Of a DNA stretch of 64,000 nt, positions 52,314 to 61,556 are shown piece by piece (the stretch's first letter is position 1; each line of letters opens with the position of its first letter). This DNA is from Nostoc mirabile CHAB5784 (GTDB lineage Bacteria > Cyanobacteriota > Cyanobacteriia > Cyanobacteriales > Nostocaceae): the NCBI RefSeq assembly GCF_020829645.1, contig NZ_JAIVFS010000010.1, positions 62,001-126,000 on the forward strand. Reading direction: 5' to 3'. The translations under genes and the position numbers were made by a program. The notes beneath the pieces are model-generated. The model ran no database searches. It was not told where the DNA came from and saw nothing but the letters and a program-made list of their open reading frames with translations.

Positions 52314-53276
52314 GTGGTGACAGATTATATAAACAAAAAAGTAATAGTGGTCGGCGCAGGAAACTGGGGCAAAAACCTAGTGCGTAATTTCCACAATTTA
52401 GGGGCATTAGCTGGGGTCGCTGAAGCCCATCCTGGTCTGCGAGAAGCGATCGCCACAACCTACCCAGATACAGTTACTTATAGTGACTTTGAAGTAGCCC
52501 TAGAAACTGATGTCCCGGCTATAGTATTGGCAACTCCTGCACCAACCCATTATCAATTAGCAATGGCGGCCTTAGCAGCAGGTAAGGATGTGTTTGTCGA
52601 AAAGCCCATGACGCTCCTCACTGATGAGGCGCGATCGCTTGCCGAATATGCAGACAAACAAGGGCGGATTCTGATGGTGGGTCATTTATTATTGTATCAA
52701 CCCGCGATCGCTTGGATGCGGGACTATCTAGCCAGTGGCAAGGCGGGAAAGGTGCTACACGTCGCTACGCAAAGGTTGAAACTAGGCAAGGTACGTACAC
52801 AAGAAAATGTCTGGTGGTCATTTGCTCCCCATGATGTTTCGGTGGTACTAGATTTGTTAGGAAACCCGCAACTGCAAAAAGTACACGCTCAGGGAAATGC
52901 TATTTTGCAACCAGGGATTGCAGATCATGTACAAGTTGACCTCCGCTTCCAAAGTGGTCAATCTGCTCAGATTAATTGTTCTTGGTACTGGCCATTCACG
53001 CAGCGCACTACGGTAGTTATTGCCCAAAAGCAAATGCTGGTTTACGATGAAATGCAACAAACGGTGACAATCCACCACAAATATATCGACCAAGATTTAA
53101 ACCATTACGACGACGGGAGCGAAATCATCGAAGTAGCGGCGTCTGAACCTCTAAAAATAGAGTGCCAACACTTCTTAGATTGTGTGAAAACTCGTCAAAA
53201 ACCCAATTCTGATGGCTGGAATGGAGTAGCAGTTGTAGAAATTTTAGAGGAGGCGCAAAAGTTCTTACATGGCTAA
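52314..53276 (+). CDS. wbpB: WbpB-type Gfo/Idh/MocA oxidoreductase
   Basis: This 320-aa protein starts at GTG 13 bp after wbpA. Its NAD-binding motif is VVGAGNWGKNLVRNF, with the family EKPM motif near residue 95. In the Wbp pathway this enzyme oxidises C3 of UDP-GlcNAc-uronate to the 3-keto sugar. Its 3' end overlaps the next gene by 8 bp, so the set is an operon. Confidence 0.85.
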   Translation: MVTDYINKKVIVVGAGNWGKNLVRNFHNLGALAGVAEAHPGLREAIATTYPDTVTYSDFEVALETDVPAIVLATPAPTHYQLAMAALAAGKDVFVEKPMTLLTDEARSLAEYADKQGRILMVGHLLLYQPAIAWMRDYLASGKAGKVLHVATQRLKLGKVRTQENVWWSFAPHDVSVVLDLLGNPQLQKVHAQGNAILQPGIADHVQVDLRFQSGQSAQINCSWYWPFTQRTTVVIAQKQMLVYDEMQQTVTIHHKYIDQDLNHYDDGSEIIEVAASEPLKIECQHFLDCVKTRQKPNSDGWNGVAVVEILEEAQKFLHG

Positions 53277-53850
53277 CTATTTTGTGCATGAATCCAGTTA
53301 TGTGGATGAAGGTGCCCAAATTGGTGAAGGTACAAAAATTTGGCACTTTTGCCACATCCTGGGCAAAGCTAAAATTGGTCAAAACTGCGTCTTCGGACAG
53401 AATGTTTTGGTTTCTAATCACGTAGTAGTTGGCGATTACTGCAAGATTCAAAATAATGTCTCCCTTTATGAGGGGGTGATTCTAGAAGACTACGTTTTTT
53501 GTGGGCCAAGCATGGTCTTTACTAATGTCAAAACACCCCGATGTGAGTTTCCGCGCAATACCAGCAATGATTACCTGAGAACTTTGGTGAAACGGGGAAC
53601 TAGTATTGGGGCAAATGCGACCATCGTTTGTGGTATAACCTTGAACGAATATGCCTTCGTCGCCGCTGGTGCTGTGGTGACAAAAGATATACCATCATAC
53701 GCGATCGCCGCAGGAGTACCAGCAAAAATTATTGGTTGGATGAGTGCCTACGGCGATGTGCTAAAGTTTGATGCTGATGCCTATGCCATCGACTCCACAG
53801 GAACTAAATATCAAAAAATATCAGAAACAGAGGTTATAAGGGTTTCATGA
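53269..53850 (+). CDS. wbpD: WbpD-type left-handed beta-helix N-acetyltransferase
   Basis: This 193-aa hexapeptide-repeat protein is built of repeats such as IGQNCVFGQNVLVSNHVVVGD and ends with the trimer-type VVTKDIPSYAIAAGVPAKIIG. WbpD acetylates the 3-amino group of UDP-GlcNAc(3NH2)A with acetyl-CoA. It overlaps wbpB (8 bp) and wbpE (4 bp), indicating tight translational coupling. Confidence 0.88.
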   Translation: MANYFVHESSYVDEGAQIGEGTKIWHFCHILGKAKIGQNCVFGQNVLVSNHVVVGDYCKIQNNVSLYEGVILEDYVFCGPSMVFTNVKTPRCEFPRNTSNDYLRTLVKRGTSIGANATIVCGITLNEYAFVAAGAVVTKDIPSYAIAAGVPAKIIGWMSAYGDVLKFDADAYAIDSTGTKYQKISETEVIRVS

Positions 53851-55025
53851 GCCAAACTAATATTCCCGTCCTCGATCTAAAACCCCAGTACGACAGCCTC
53901 AAAGCAGAGATTCAGGCTGCCATTTCTCGTGTTTTAGAGTCTGGTCAGTTTATTATGGGGCCAGATGTTAAGCTATTTGAGCAAGAAGTAGCTGCGTATT
54001 TGGGGACACGCCATGCGATCGCTGTTAACTCTGGTACTGATGCTCTAGTGATTGGGTTAAAGGCTTTAGGAATTGGTGAAGGTGATGAGGTAATTACAAC
54101 TCCCTTTAGCTTCTTTGCCACTGCTGAATCAATTAGTAATGTGGGGGCGACACCAATATTTGCGGATGTCAACCCAGATAGTTTCAATATTGATCCAGGA
54201 GCAATAGTAGCAAAAATTACGCCCAATACCAAAGCAATTATGCCCGTTCACCTTTACGGGAACCCAGCGGCCATGGCTGCGATCGTGGATATTGCTCAAA
54301 GGCATAATTTGAAAGTGATTGAAGACTGCGCTCAGTCATTTGGCGCACGTTACTATGCTACTTGTTCTGCTTGTAACGACAAATGTCAAGATAGCACTCG
54401 CACCGCAATTATCGGTAAACAAACAGGCACAATTGGTAACGTGGGAGCCTATTCCTTCTTTCCCTCTAAAAATTTGGGAGCTTATGGGGATGGGGGACTA
54501 ATTACCAGTGATGATGATCAAGTAGCAGAAATGGCTCGAATGCTACGGGTACATGGAGCGAAAAAGAAGTATCATAATGAGGTTTTGGGTTATAACTCCC
54601 GCCTTGATACTATGCAAGCAGCAGTTTTACGTGTAAAGTTGCCTCATATTGATCAATGGAATGAAGGTAGACGCTTAGTTGCCAAAACCTATAACCAACT
54701 GCTAGCAGATGTAACGGGTGTAGTCACACCAGAACTCGCTGATGGTCATGTGTTTCATCAGTATACAATTAGGATTTTAGATGGCGATCGCGATCAAGTG
54801 CATAAATATCTAACTGCACAAGGTATTGGCTCAATGATTTATTACCCAGTTCCCCAAGACCAATTGCCAGTTTATAAGGGCAAATATCCTGTAAATCCAG
54901 TTAGCGATTTGTTAGCAACTGAGGTTCTAAGTTTACCAATTTGGCCAGAACTAAATTACGCAAATATTGCACGAGTAGTGGAAGCTATTAGGCAAGCTTT
55001 AGTTTTGGAAAATAAAAACGTCTAG
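53847..55025 (+). CDS. wbpE: WbpE-type PLP aminotransferase (DegT/DnrJ/EryC1)
   Basis: This 392-aa sugar aminotransferase has the PLP lysine in FFPSKNLGAYGDGG, the GTDALVIGLKALGIG entry motif and VIEDCAQSFGA. In the pathway it transfers an amino group from glutamate to C3 of the 3-keto uronate. An unusual insert of about 20 residues (YATCSACNDKCQDSTRTAI, about 170-190) with three cysteines precedes the lysine; I do not know its meaning. It is the last of four overlapping genes. Confidence 0.88.
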   Translation: MSQTNIPVLDLKPQYDSLKAEIQAAISRVLESGQFIMGPDVKLFEQEVAAYLGTRHAIAVNSGTDALVIGLKALGIGEGDEVITTPFSFFATAESISNVGATPIFADVNPDSFNIDPGAIVAKITPNTKAIMPVHLYGNPAAMAAIVDIAQRHNLKVIEDCAQSFGARYYATCSACNDKCQDSTRTAIIGKQTGTIGNVGAYSFFPSKNLGAYGDGGLITSDDDQVAEMARMLRVHGAKKKYHNEVLGYNSRLDTMQAAVLRVKLPHIDQWNEGRRLVAKTYNQLLADVTGVVTPELADGHVFHQYTIRILDGDRDQVHKYLTAQGIGSMIYYPVPQDQLPVYKGKYPVNPVSDLLATEVLSLPIWPELNYANIARVVEAIRQALVLENKNV

Positions 55026-55134
55026 CGTCTAGTAATAGATATAAAGAATTGACCTTGATTATTTCATACTTCTGGTTAGTTATAAAACTACGAAAATAGT
55101 ATATTGACTTGTATTTGCTGAAATATCGGAAAAA

Positions 55135-55998
55135 ATGATTAATAAGCCCCTCCATTTTCGTTTTTTGAAAAGCTTAATTAACTCTTTTCGTCTATTTTAT
55201 TCTGAAATTATTTTTCCTCCATTTTATACTTTATGGCGGCATCGCTCGATGCTATACCAAACTAGTCTGAATGAGGTTAAAACCCGTCATGCTGGTTCTA
55301 TATTAGGACTGCTTTGGCTGTTTATTTATCCTTTACTATTCCTTGGAACCTATGCGATCGTATATTTATATATATTTAAAGTGCGCTTCCCCACATTGGG
55401 TTCTAATGAATATGTAGCATTGATTTTTTGTGGCTTAATTCCCTTTTTAGGGTTTTCAGAAGCTCTAAGTTATGGTGTTGCTTCTGTAGTTGCTAGTTCT
55501 AATCTTATTAAAAATACTTTGTTTCCTATAGAGTTGGTTCCAGTCAAAGCTGTATTGGTTGGACAAGCAACTCAAATAGTAGGCATGGGGTTGTTACTAG
55601 TAGTACTAACAATTATTGGTAAGCTTTCGATTTGGTCACCTTTATTTTTATTGGTGTGGATTTGTCAACTATTATTCTCTATGGGGTTAATCTGGATTCT
55701 ATCCAGTCTTAATGTGTATATGAGGGATATTCAAAATATTGTTGCTGTATTAACTTTAATATTAATGATGCTAAGTCCAATTGCCTATACAGAAGCAATG
55801 GTTCCAGCAGCAATGAAACCATTTTTAGCTATTAATCCGCTTTACTATATAATTATTTCCTACCAATCAGTATTAATGCTTCACGAATTTCCACCAACTA
55901 GAATTGTGATGCCGTTGATTAGTATGTCAATATTTATATTTATTGGAGGATTTTGGTTTTTTAGACAAATGAAGAAGGTTTTTAGTGATCATGTTTAA
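55135..55998 (+). CDS. ABC-2 type polysaccharide export permease (Wzm-like)
   Basis: This 287-aa membrane protein has six hydrophobic segments and the ABC-2 permease pattern (VKTRHAGSILGLLWLFIYPLLFL near residue 45-70, LSSLNVYMRDIQNIVAVLTL). Such proteins export lipid-linked O-antigen or capsule chains with an ATPase partner. No ATP-binding partner gene lies in the window, which is unusual; it may be encoded outside. From here on the DNA becomes AT-rich. Confidence 0.85.
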   Translation: MINKPLHFRFLKSLINSFRLFYSEIIFPPFYTLWRHRSMLYQTSLNEVKTRHAGSILGLLWLFIYPLLFLGTYAIVYLYIFKVRFPTLGSNEYVALIFCGLIPFLGFSEALSYGVASVVASSNLIKNTLFPIELVPVKAVLVGQATQIVGMGLLLVVLTIIGKLSIWSPLFLLVWICQLLFSMGLIWILSSLNVYMRDIQNIVAVLTLILMMLSPIAYTEAMVPAAMKPFLAINPLYYIIISYQSVLMLHEFPPTRIVMPLISMSIFIFIGGFWFFRQMKKVFSDHV

Positions 55999-56051
55999 TA
56001 CAGCAGTATAGTTTCAAAAATTTAATACATTATTAATGTAATAAATGATGT

Positions 56052-57074
56052 ATGAAAAAAAACAATATCTTTTCTCTATTTATCATATGTTTTTTTGCTA
56101 TTTGCATTTTAATATTATTTAATTTTAAAGCTGGTAATACTGATGTGAACAGCCCTATATATTGGTATAAAAATCCTTATATTAATAAATCTGAATTTAT
56201 TTCTAAATATATCATACCTCTTCTAGGGACTCCATCTCCCTTACGAGAAACTAGCCCTTTAATTAAAATTCATGATTTCAATTACTTTTATCAAAATCCT
56301 CTTAATGAAAGGGTTCCAGTCACTATCCTCAATTATCCCAAGCAACCTGAGAATGAATATTACTTAAATTCAAAAGCAATTGTGATAGCCATTCATGAAA
56401 CAAACAAAGTAGGCGGTGAGGAACCTTGCGGGCAGGCAGGTAAAGAAGAAATGTTTTACGGTAAAATGTTGGCGGAGCAAGGTTATATTGTTGCGTGCCC
56501 GACACTAACCTTTACAGGCAAACGTCAACCCACTAATCATTGGGATACAACAGAATTCTATAAAAAATATCCTAATTGGTCGGCACTTGGCAAAGATATT
56601 GCTGAGATTTCATGGTTACTTGATTCGATGAAATTGTCTGGCTTCAATATAAATAAAATCGCTTTAGTTGGCCACTCACAAGGTGCTATTTATGCAATTT
56701 TTTCAGCAGCTTTAGATGAAAGAATCGATACGGTTATTGCCAATGCTGGTTTCGTAGTTTTTAAACAAGATCCACATCCTGAAAGATGGAGCCGCAATAG
56801 TTGGTATAAGGCATTACCTTACATTCCTAACAATTTTACATATGCTGAATTAGTTGCAACTATTTCTCCACGTAACGTCTTAATTTGTAATTATTTACAA
56901 GATGAAATTTTGATCGCAACATTTCCTGACACTGAAGTTAAAGATATCATGGCCAAATTCCCATCAATTCATTGGGCTTTCTTTAATGGAAAGCACGGTT
57001 GGCCATCTGAGGTTAAGCAGTTTGCTTTTTCATGGTTATCTCAAAAATTTCCTGTCAAGAATATTAGCAATTAA
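56052..57074 (+). CDS. Membrane-anchored alpha/beta hydrolase
   Basis: This 340-aa protein has an N-terminal signal anchor (about 7-27) and an alpha/beta-hydrolase core. Its nucleophile elbow is LVGHSQGAIY, it has an oxyanion-side segment VIAIHETNKVGGEEPCGQ, and a likely catalytic His is in NGKHGWP. It resembles dienelactone hydrolase and acetyl-xylan esterase-like enzymes. In a polysaccharide locus, removal of acyl groups from the glycan in the periplasm is plausible but unproven. Confidence 0.75.
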   Translation: MKKNNIFSLFIICFFAICILILFNFKAGNTDVNSPIYWYKNPYINKSEFISKYIIPLLGTPSPLRETSPLIKIHDFNYFYQNPLNERVPVTILNYPKQPENEYYLNSKAIVIAIHETNKVGGEEPCGQAGKEEMFYGKMLAEQGYIVACPTLTFTGKRQPTNHWDTTEFYKKYPNWSALGKDIAEISWLLDSMKLSGFNINKIALVGHSQGAIYAIFSAALDERIDTVIANAGFVVFKQDPHPERWSRNSWYKALPYIPNNFTYAELVATISPRNVLICNYLQDEILIATFPDTEVKDIMAKFPSIHWAFFNGKHGWPSEVKQFAFSWLSQKFPVKNISN

Positions 57075-57089
57075 CAACAGTCTAAATTT

Positions 57090-58982
57090 ATGTGTGGAAT
57101 AGCAGGTGCTTTGAATCTCGATTGGAATTATATTCCATCTTTAAACCGCAAATTATTAGTGATGAATCAATTACAGAGCCACCGAGGCCCTGATGGACAA
57201 GGGGTTTGGGAGCATCCTTCACAACACGTTGGCTTTGGTCATCGTCGTTTAAGCATTATAGATTTAACTACTGGTAATCAACCAATGAGTGACCAAGGAG
57301 GTAACTGGATAACTTATAACGGCGAGATTTATAATTATGTTGAACTGCGACAAGAACTAGGAATAGATAATTTTGTTACTGATTCAGATACAGAAGTAAT
57401 TTTATATGCCTATCGCAAGTGGGGTATAGATTGTGTCAACCACTTGCGGGGGATGTTTGCTTTTGCAATTTGGGATGAGTCAAACCAAGTTCTATTCTGT
57501 GCTAGAGACCGTTTTGGCATTAAGCCCTTCTATTATACTGTAGTGAATCGGGTATTGTACTTTGCTTCAGAAGCCAAAGCTTTGTTGCCTTTTGTTAAAA
57601 GTATTGAAACCGACTTAGAAGGTTTCAAAGATTATTTAACCTTTCAATTTTGTTTAGCAGGTAAAACCTTATTCAAAGGCATACACGAACTTTTACCTGG
57701 GCATATTTTGCAAGTTGATAACGGCGTTGTAGACGTTAAACGTTATTGGGAAGTTTACTACAACCTAGATTTTGACCATACTGCTAAGTATTTTGAAGAA
57801 AAGATAGCAGATATTTTATCAGAGTCTGTTAATCTGCATATGCGTAGTGATGTGCCAATAGGGGCTTATGTGAGTGGCGGGCTAGATTCCAGCATAATTG
57901 CTTCTCTAGCGAGTCAAAAGTCTGATGACAAGTTTATCGGATTCACAGGCAAGTTTTCTATTAGTGAAGACTACGACGAAAGTAAATATGCAAGAGATTT
58001 AGCAGAATGGAGTGGGTTCGAGTTACACGAACTAGACATTACAGCAACAGATTTTATCGAGAATATTCGTAAAGTTATTTATCACTTGGATTATCCGGTT
58101 GCTGGGCCTGGTTCTTTTCCTCAGTATATGGTCTCGCAGTTAGCCAGCAAATATCGCAAGGTAGTAATGGGGGGACAGGGAGCAGATGAAATTTTTGGTG
58201 GATATGTACGCTATTTAATTGCTTACTTTGAGCAGTGCATCAAGGGGGCAATTGATGGAACTATGCACTCTAGCAATTTTATCGTAACTTATGAGTCTAT
58301 TATTCCTAATTTAACAGCGTTGCGTAATTATAAACCATTACTACAAGAATTTTGGCGGGAAGGTTTGTTTGAAGATTTAGATAAAAGATATTTCCGTTTA
58401 ATTAATCGTGCGCCTTCTTTAGGAGATGAAATTAATTGGGAAGCTTTGGATGGTTATTCTCCCTTTGAGACATTTCAAAAGATTTTTCTGGCAGAAAATG
58501 TCGGGCAAGAGTCTTATTTTGACAGCATGACTCACTTTGATTTTAAAACTTTATTACCTGCGCTTTTACAAATTGAAGATAGAGTAAGTATGGCGCATGG
58601 ATTAGAGTCAAGAGTCCCATTTTTAGATCATCCTTTAGTAGAGTTGGCTGCGACTATCCCGGCGAATATTAAATTTAAGAATGGCACAATGAAGCAGGTA
58701 TTGCAAAATGCAATAGGTAGTTTTTTGCCTGCTACGATTACTAATCGTAAGGATAAAATGGGATTTCCTGTACCATTGATAGAATGGATAAATGGAGAGG
58801 CTTCGGACTTTATTCATGATACTTTATCTTCACAAAACGCAATAAGCCGGGATTTAGTCAATAACAAGCTGGTTCTCAAAAGCCTGAATCAAGAGAGGAA
58901 ATTTGGTCGAAAAATATGGGGATTTTTATGCATTGAATTATGGCAACAAGAATTCTTTGAGGGAAAATACAAATACAACTAA
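57090..58982 (+). CDS. AsnB-type glutamine amidotransferase / asparagine synthase
   Basis: This 630-aa protein is complete. It has an N-terminal class II glutaminase with catalytic Cys2 (MCGIAGAL) and RGPDG, then a synthetase domain with ATP motif YVSGGLDSS and the EARVPFLDH-like ESRVPFLDHPLVE. It is 15 bp downstream of the hydrolase. AsnB homologues in O-antigen and capsule loci (WbpS type) turn sugar uronic acids into amides; with the upstream diacetamido-uronate genes, that is more likely here than asparagine synthesis. Confidence 0.85.
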   Translation: MCGIAGALNLDWNYIPSLNRKLLVMNQLQSHRGPDGQGVWEHPSQHVGFGHRRLSIIDLTTGNQPMSDQGGNWITYNGEIYNYVELRQELGIDNFVTDSDTEVILYAYRKWGIDCVNHLRGMFAFAIWDESNQVLFCARDRFGIKPFYYTVVNRVLYFASEAKALLPFVKSIETDLEGFKDYLTFQFCLAGKTLFKGIHELLPGHILQVDNGVVDVKRYWEVYYNLDFDHTAKYFEEKIADILSESVNLHMRSDVPIGAYVSGGLDSSIIASLASQKSDDKFIGFTGKFSISEDYDESKYARDLAEWSGFELHELDITATDFIENIRKVIYHLDYPVAGPGSFPQYMVSQLASKYRKVVMGGQGADEIFGGYVRYLIAYFEQCIKGAIDGTMHSSNFIVTYESIIPNLTALRNYKPLLQEFWREGLFEDLDKRYFRLINRAPSLGDEINWEALDGYSPFETFQKIFLAENVGQESYFDSMTHFDFKTLLPALLQIEDRVSMAHGLESRVPFLDHPLVELAATIPANIKFKNGTMKQVLQNAIGSFLPATITNRKDKMGFPVPLIEWINGEASDFIHDTLSSQNAISRDLVNNKLVLKSLNQERKFGRKIWGFLCIELWQQEFFEGKYKYN

Positions 58983-59043
58983 TATAAACATTACCAATTT
59001 TTTTGTTTTTTAATAAATCAAAAATATACTAGGAATAATTACA

Positions 59044-59659
59044 ATGATAAAAATGCAAAATATTATCAAAAAAAACTTTTACGGGTAGTAACTTAATTCT
59101 AGGGTTAGGACTCATTGCAACAGTGTTACTGTTCTCAACACCCACAGTTAATTATGTTCAAGTAAACTCTATACAAATAAAAGCAATTACTGGGGGAACA
59201 CAAGTGACATTTACTAGTAAGAAGTCAAATTCAAGTGTTCAGTTTGATGTCTACGAACCTGACTCCTCAGGAACTATGAAATTACCTGAAAATGTTGGTT
59301 TTTGGAAATCAAAATTATCTACTGATGAAGATGGTATGATTGCTTTAGTAAACAAGGATGGACAGTATTATTACAATATTTCTAGTGTTGCATTTCAGGC
59401 TATGAATTCTAGGGATCTAAAAGTTTTGACTAAAAGCAGTCAAAAATTAAGTTTGAAGCAAACTAAAGCCTTGGAATGGCTTAATAAACATAAAGTAGTG
59501 TTAAATAATGGTTCTTATATTTGGTATTACAACTTTCCTCTCAACTACAATAACATCGTAGTAATTTCTTCTTGGCCTTCTGCTTTTTCACAAGCTGCTG
59601 TTATCTATGCTTACATAGCATTTATCATATATCAATTTACCTATAACTCTAGCCACTAA
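59044..59659 (+). pseudogene. Frameshifted and 3'-truncated secreted protein
   Basis: A start at 59044 (MIKMQNIIKK) enters a run of eight A (59068-59075) and then a stop. Skipping one A gives a continuous signal-anchor-like sequence TFTGSNLILGLGLIATVLLFSTP that joins the downstream frame (GTG at 59123 onward). The remaining 178 residues contain WLNKHK...GSYIWYYNFPL...SSWPSAFSQ, a pattern like the C-terminal region of glucuronyl C5-epimerases (weak resemblance). The last 13 codons and the stop lie in a 52-bp block copied from the antisense of the GT4 gene downstream, so the native 3' end is gone. Confidence 0.6.
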
Positions 59660-59672
59660 AGTATCCAAATCA
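59621..59672. repeat. 52-bp direct repeat, copy 1 (fragment of the GT4 gene, antisense)
   Basis: This block matches 62352-62403 at 49 of 52 positions in direct orientation. On the minus strand it reads DLDTLVARVIGKLIYDK against NDLDTLVAGVMGKLIDDK in the glycosyltransferase. It is therefore a residual piece of a second glycosyltransferase gene, joined to the end of the frameshifted + strand gene. Confidence 0.85.
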
Positions 59673-59718
59673 GTTTGATGATCGTACTGTCAATTTCAAA
59701 ATAATAACTGGATAAAAA

Positions 59719-61539
59719 ATGAAAAAAAGACTAAAAATATTTACACTTTGTTTAATAGTAACTATTTTTGTATTTTTAGGTTTTGAATTTAAAAAGCAAC
59801 ATTCTAATATTACATTAGGTAATCTAGAAAATAGGATATTAAATTCTCGTGGAACTGAAATATTAAATTTAGAATTGGGTTCTAATCCTGCCCAAGTTTT
59901 AAACTCCTATGAAAAAAATATATCAGATAGTGTTGGAGCTATAGTTTCTATAACACCTATAAGTGATAATGATTACTTAATTGCTGACTTTAGCAAAATC
60001 TATAGACTTATATTAAAAGACGCTAAAATTATTGAGATAAAACCTGTGTCATTCACAGAAGATAATAGGCAGTCGAATTTTTCAGGTAAATACGTTCCCA
60101 CAGGTTTATTTTTTTCCAAAAAATATAATCAATTATTTGTGGCAAATTATACTGCTAAGAATATATTAATCTTTGATGTAGATATTAAAAATAATCAGAT
60201 TGTACTTAAAGACGAAATTAAAACTTCCAATACTACAGGTCCAGAAAATGTATTTGTTTCACCTGATGGAAAATATCTAGTATGTACCAACTATGATGGT
60301 AATGTTGTTACTGGTTTTAATTTTTCATCTGGCAAATGGCGCGAAATATGGTCTACGAAAGTCAACCAAGCTCATGGACTGGCTATTGTAGATAAGTTAG
60401 TTTATGCTACTAGCTTAGCTGAAAGGGCACTATTTGAATTAGATATTCACGACGGATCTGTTATCCGTAAAGTTGGTTCACAAGGATGGAACCCGGAAAA
60501 TTTGGAGTTTCTATGGCCGACATCTGTATATCCTTTTTCTGAAAATTATTTAGTTGTTAGTGATGCACATACGGGGTTGATCAGTATACTAGACAGACAG
60601 AAATTAAAACTAGTAAAATACTTTGGTGGTAATGGACCTACATATAAATACTTTAATATGCCCTATAGTGCCATTGTAGATAACAACAAACATAACTTGA
60701 TTATTTTATCTACATTTCAAAAACGGATTGTTTTTATTAATTTGAATAGCGATGAAACAAAAAACTATGTGATTAGTAACATCAACTGGAATAGTCTTTA
60801 TGGCTCTAAAGACCTTACAAAAAACATTAAAAGGTTGGGAGAAGGTTGGAATAGTTATGTTTGGCAAAAAGGCCCTGTTATCAAGTTATTTAATAAAAAA
60901 TATTTTCTTGGTTATTCAGCCCTAATACCAGCTAATGGACAAACCTCTCCGATCTTAAAAATGCCAGAACCAGACTCACCATTTATGATATCTAGTTCAT
61001 ATTTTTACTTTATGGATCATTTACATTTAGGTAAAGGGGAGCTTCTTTTTTCTCCCCAAGCAGGGCATGGATTGTATCTAGAAGAGCGAAACGGAAACTA
61101 CTATCTTATTCCCTTAATGCTTAATTTAGATACTTGGCGGGTAGGAGACAAAATGATCAATCCTCAAGGAAAAATTGATACGGCACAAATTAAAGAGCAA
61201 GTTATTAAAGTAATAGCTAAATTTCAGAAGTACAAGGGAAAAAATGGGCTTGTGACATTGAAAGATTTTTGCCAATTAGTGTTACAAAATATATGCGCGG
61301 CACCAGACCAAACATTGGAAAATATATTTGCTCGTTCTCGGATGAAAAATGTGTTTCATTCTCAAGCAGCAAAATTATGGTACAACAAATATTCTAAGTG
61401 TAGTAAAAATTATTGTCAAAAAGAAGAGATAAATAAAAATTTAGAGATTTACCTTTCAAAAGTAATGAAAGAACCATTAGTATATCTTGATGAAATATTT
61501 AGTATTCAAATGCTAAGTGGTAACGCTACAACATTTTAA
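59719..61539 (+). CDS. Secreted NHL/beta-propeller-like protein, unknown
   Basis: This 606-aa protein has an N-terminal signal anchor (about 5-23). A propeller-like region follows (about 70-350) with repeated ILIFDV, VFVSPDGKYLVCTNYDG, GLAIVDKLVYATS and LVVSDAHTGLISILD blades. A middle domain (about 350-480) and a C-terminal helical domain with several cysteines (CQLVLQNIC, CSKNYC) complete it. AT-rich coding sequence. It probably acts in the periplasm on, or as a sensor of, the polysaccharide. No named family recognised. Confidence 0.65.
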   Translation: MKKRLKIFTLCLIVTIFVFLGFEFKKQHSNITLGNLENRILNSRGTEILNLELGSNPAQVLNSYEKNISDSVGAIVSITPISDNDYLIADFSKIYRLILKDAKIIEIKPVSFTEDNRQSNFSGKYVPTGLFFSKKYNQLFVANYTAKNILIFDVDIKNNQIVLKDEIKTSNTTGPENVFVSPDGKYLVCTNYDGNVVTGFNFSSGKWREIWSTKVNQAHGLAIVDKLVYATSLAERALFELDIHDGSVIRKVGSQGWNPENLEFLWPTSVYPFSENYLVVSDAHTGLISILDRQKLKLVKYFGGNGPTYKYFNMPYSAIVDNNKHNLIILSTFQKRIVFINLNSDETKNYVISNINWNSLYGSKDLTKNIKRLGEGWNSYVWQKGPVIKLFNKKYFLGYSALIPANGQTSPILKMPEPDSPFMISSSYFYFMDHLHLGKGELLFSPQAGHGLYLEERNGNYYLIPLMLNLDTWRVGDKMINPQGKIDTAQIKEQVIKVIAKFQKYKGKNGLVTLKDFCQLVLQNICAAPDQTLENIFARSRMKNVFHSQAAKLWYNKYSKCSKNYCQKEEINKNLEIYLSKVMKEPLVYLDEIFSIQMLSGNATTF

Positions 61540-61556
61540 ATTTTAACTTTAGAGTT

